This document shows, in pieces, positions 62,977 through 64,000 of a DNA stretch of 64,000 nt (within the stretch, counting starts at the first letter, position 1; every line of letters starts with the position of its first letter). The DNA comes from Dongia sedimenti (GTDB lineage Bacteria; Pseudomonadota; Alphaproteobacteria; Dongiales; Dongiaceae): NCBI GenBank assembly GCA_030715195.1, contig JAUYVI010000001.1:62001-126000 (forward strand), written 5' to 3'. The notes beneath the pieces were generated by a model. The model worked only from the letters and a program-made list of their open reading frames with translations. It ran no database searches and had not been told where the DNA came from. A program made the position numbers and the translations under genes.

Positions 62977-63701
62977 GCGATCTCCTCGAAGTCGAGGCGC
63001 TGGAGAGCGGCTATGGCCGCATCGGCATCCTGCATGGCATCTCGCTCGCGACCGGCGGTCACAATGTCGGCCTGTTCGGCCCGAATGGCCACGGCAAGAC
63101 GACTCTGCTGCGCACGATTTCCGGCGTGATCCGTGCGACCCGCGGCAAGATCCGCTTCGCCGGCGAGGACGTCACCGCCTGGCCGGCGCGCCGCATCGTC
63201 GAGCTCGGGCTCCTGCACGTGCCGCAAGGCAGCCGCCTGTTCCCCGATCTCACCATCCGCGAGACCTTGCGCCTCGGTGCCTGGCCGCGGCGGGCGCGAC
63301 CGCGCGAGGCGCGCAACCTGGAACGCGCCGTCGCAATCTTCCCCCGGCTGAAGGAGCGCTGGAACCAGCCGGTGAAGACCCTCTCCGGCGGCGAGCGCCA
63401 GATGGTCGCGATCTCGGTCGCGCTGATGGGCGATCCGAAGCTCTTGATTCTCGACGAGCCCACCCTCGGTCTCGCGCCCCGCTTGAAGGACGAGCTCTGC
63501 GCGGCGATCCGCCAGGTCTCCGACGAAGGCGTTCGCCTGGTCGTGGTCGAGCAGGACGTCGAGTTCCTGCTCGATCTCGCCGATCATCTCTATCTCGTCA
63601 ATCACGGCGAGATCGCCGCGGAGATCCGTCCCGGCGAGAGCATGAACCACCAGGCGATCATGGAAATGTATTTCGGCCGCGAACTGGGTCCCCTCACATG
63701 A
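62973..63701 (+). CDS. Liv-type ABC transporter ATPase subunit 2 (LivF-like)
   Basis: A 242-residue ATPase with GPNGHGKTTLLRTISG (Walker A), LHVPQGSRLFPDLT (Q-loop), TLSGGERQMVAISVALM (canonical signature), LLILDEPTLGLAPRL (Walker B) and VVEQDVEF (H-loop position has Gln-Asp rather than His). Starts at GTG 62973 overlapping the first ATPase, and its stop overlaps the permease start by ATGA. Confidence 0.92.
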   Translation: MSDLLEVEALESGYGRIGILHGISLATGGHNVGLFGPNGHGKTTLLRTISGVIRATRGKIRFAGEDVTAWPARRIVELGLLHVPQGSRLFPDLTIRETLRLGAWPRRARPREARNLERAVAIFPRLKERWNQPVKTLSGGERQMVAISVALMGDPKLLILDEPTLGLAPRLKDELCAAIRQVSDEGVRLVVVEQDVEFLLDLADHLYLVNHGEIAAEIRPGESMNHQAIMEMYFGRELGPLT

Positions 63702-64000
63702 CCGTGCTCGGCCAGATCCTGTTGAGCGCCCTGTTCCAGGGCTCGCTCTACGCCATGATGGCGGTGGGGCTGGCGCTGGTCTGGACCACGATCGGCGTGT
63801 TCAATTTCTGCCACGGCGTGCTGATGACCTTGGGCGCCTATCTCGCCTGGCAATTCGTGGATCCCGAGGCGCTGGGCCTGCCGATGTTTGTCGCTTTGCC
63901 GCTGGCGCTGCTGGTCGTCGCGGCGATCGGGTTCGCGCTGCAGGCACTGCTGATCCGCCCCTTCATCGGTCGCGGCGACGTCGTCCTGGTGGCGGTGATC
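63698..64000 (+). CDS. Liv-type ABC transporter permease (LivH-like), 3' truncated by window edge
   Basis: The first 101 codons of a membrane permease. It starts MTVLGQILLSALFQGSLYAMMAVGLALVWTTIGVFNFCHGVLMTLGAYLAW, with the G-x-x-x-F-N-x-x-H-G motif typical of the BPD_transp_2/LivH family, and then a second and third membrane segment. The rest lies outside the window, and a LivM-like partner is expected next. Confidence 0.88.
   Translation, partial: MTVLGQILLSALFQGSLYAMMAVGLALVWTTIGVFNFCHGVLMTLGAYLAWQFVDPEALGLPMFVALPLALLVVAAIGFALQALLIRPFIGRGDVVLVAVI

Overview
This 64 kb window is high-GC chromosomal DNA from an alphaproteobacterium, most likely of the Rhodospirillales/Dongiaceae type. The clues are an alpha-type dcw cluster, a circularly permuted two-piece tmRNA gene, an alpha-type SspB, DUF4169, RHH_4 and DUF1127 proteins, and the conserved blocks hflKC-degP, serB/miaA-ilvBNC and mreBCD-mrdA-rodA. 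Genus-level placement cannot be settled from the sequence alone.

Region 1 (1-13.6 kb) is a tightly overlapping division and cell-wall operon: murF (5' end outside the window), mraY, murD, ftsW, murG, murC, murB, ddlB, ftsQ, ftsA, ftsZ. It makes lipid II and builds the divisome. Two hairpins, one a clear terminator, close it. The gene usually found next in alphaproteobacteria, lpxC, is absent; a small secreted protein lies there instead. Region 2 (14.2-19 kb) carries bamD, recN and ligA.

Region 3 (19-34.5 kb) is more mixed: DUF4169, a very large AsmA-like protein, a mini-lipoprotein, an odd DUF2280 (phage-type) protein built from repeats, RHH_4-fumC, a hybrid histidine kinase with a partner HD-GYP response regulator, a DUF1127 protein with a long leader, then sspB directly downstream of ssrA (tmRNA). 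The tag encoded here is ANDNVASDLRLAA, so the tmRNA and the ClpXP adaptor for its tag are neighbours.

Region 4 (34.5-51 kb) holds thyX, an L,D-transpeptidase, a questin-oxidase-like gene, apbC/mrp, hflK-hflC-degP, serB with a lipoprotein, miaA, ilvB-ilvN-ilvC, and a tandem pair of secreted GH8 glycosidases. A perfect 16-bp inverted repeat sits over the start of the first GH8 gene.

Region 5 (51-57 kb) is the rod-shape operon mreB-mreC-mreD-mrdA-rodA, then tRNA-Lys(CUU). The 3' end of the tRNA is overlapped by the remnant of a tyrosine integrase, a scar of an integrated element. Region 6 (57.6-64 kb) has an alpha/beta hydrolase, an M20 metallopeptidase, an orphan LuxR-type regulator with all nine canonical residues, and the first genes of a Liv-type ABC importer that runs off the end.

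Motif and promoter calls were made by eye; homology statements rest on recognised motifs and family knowledge, not on database searches.
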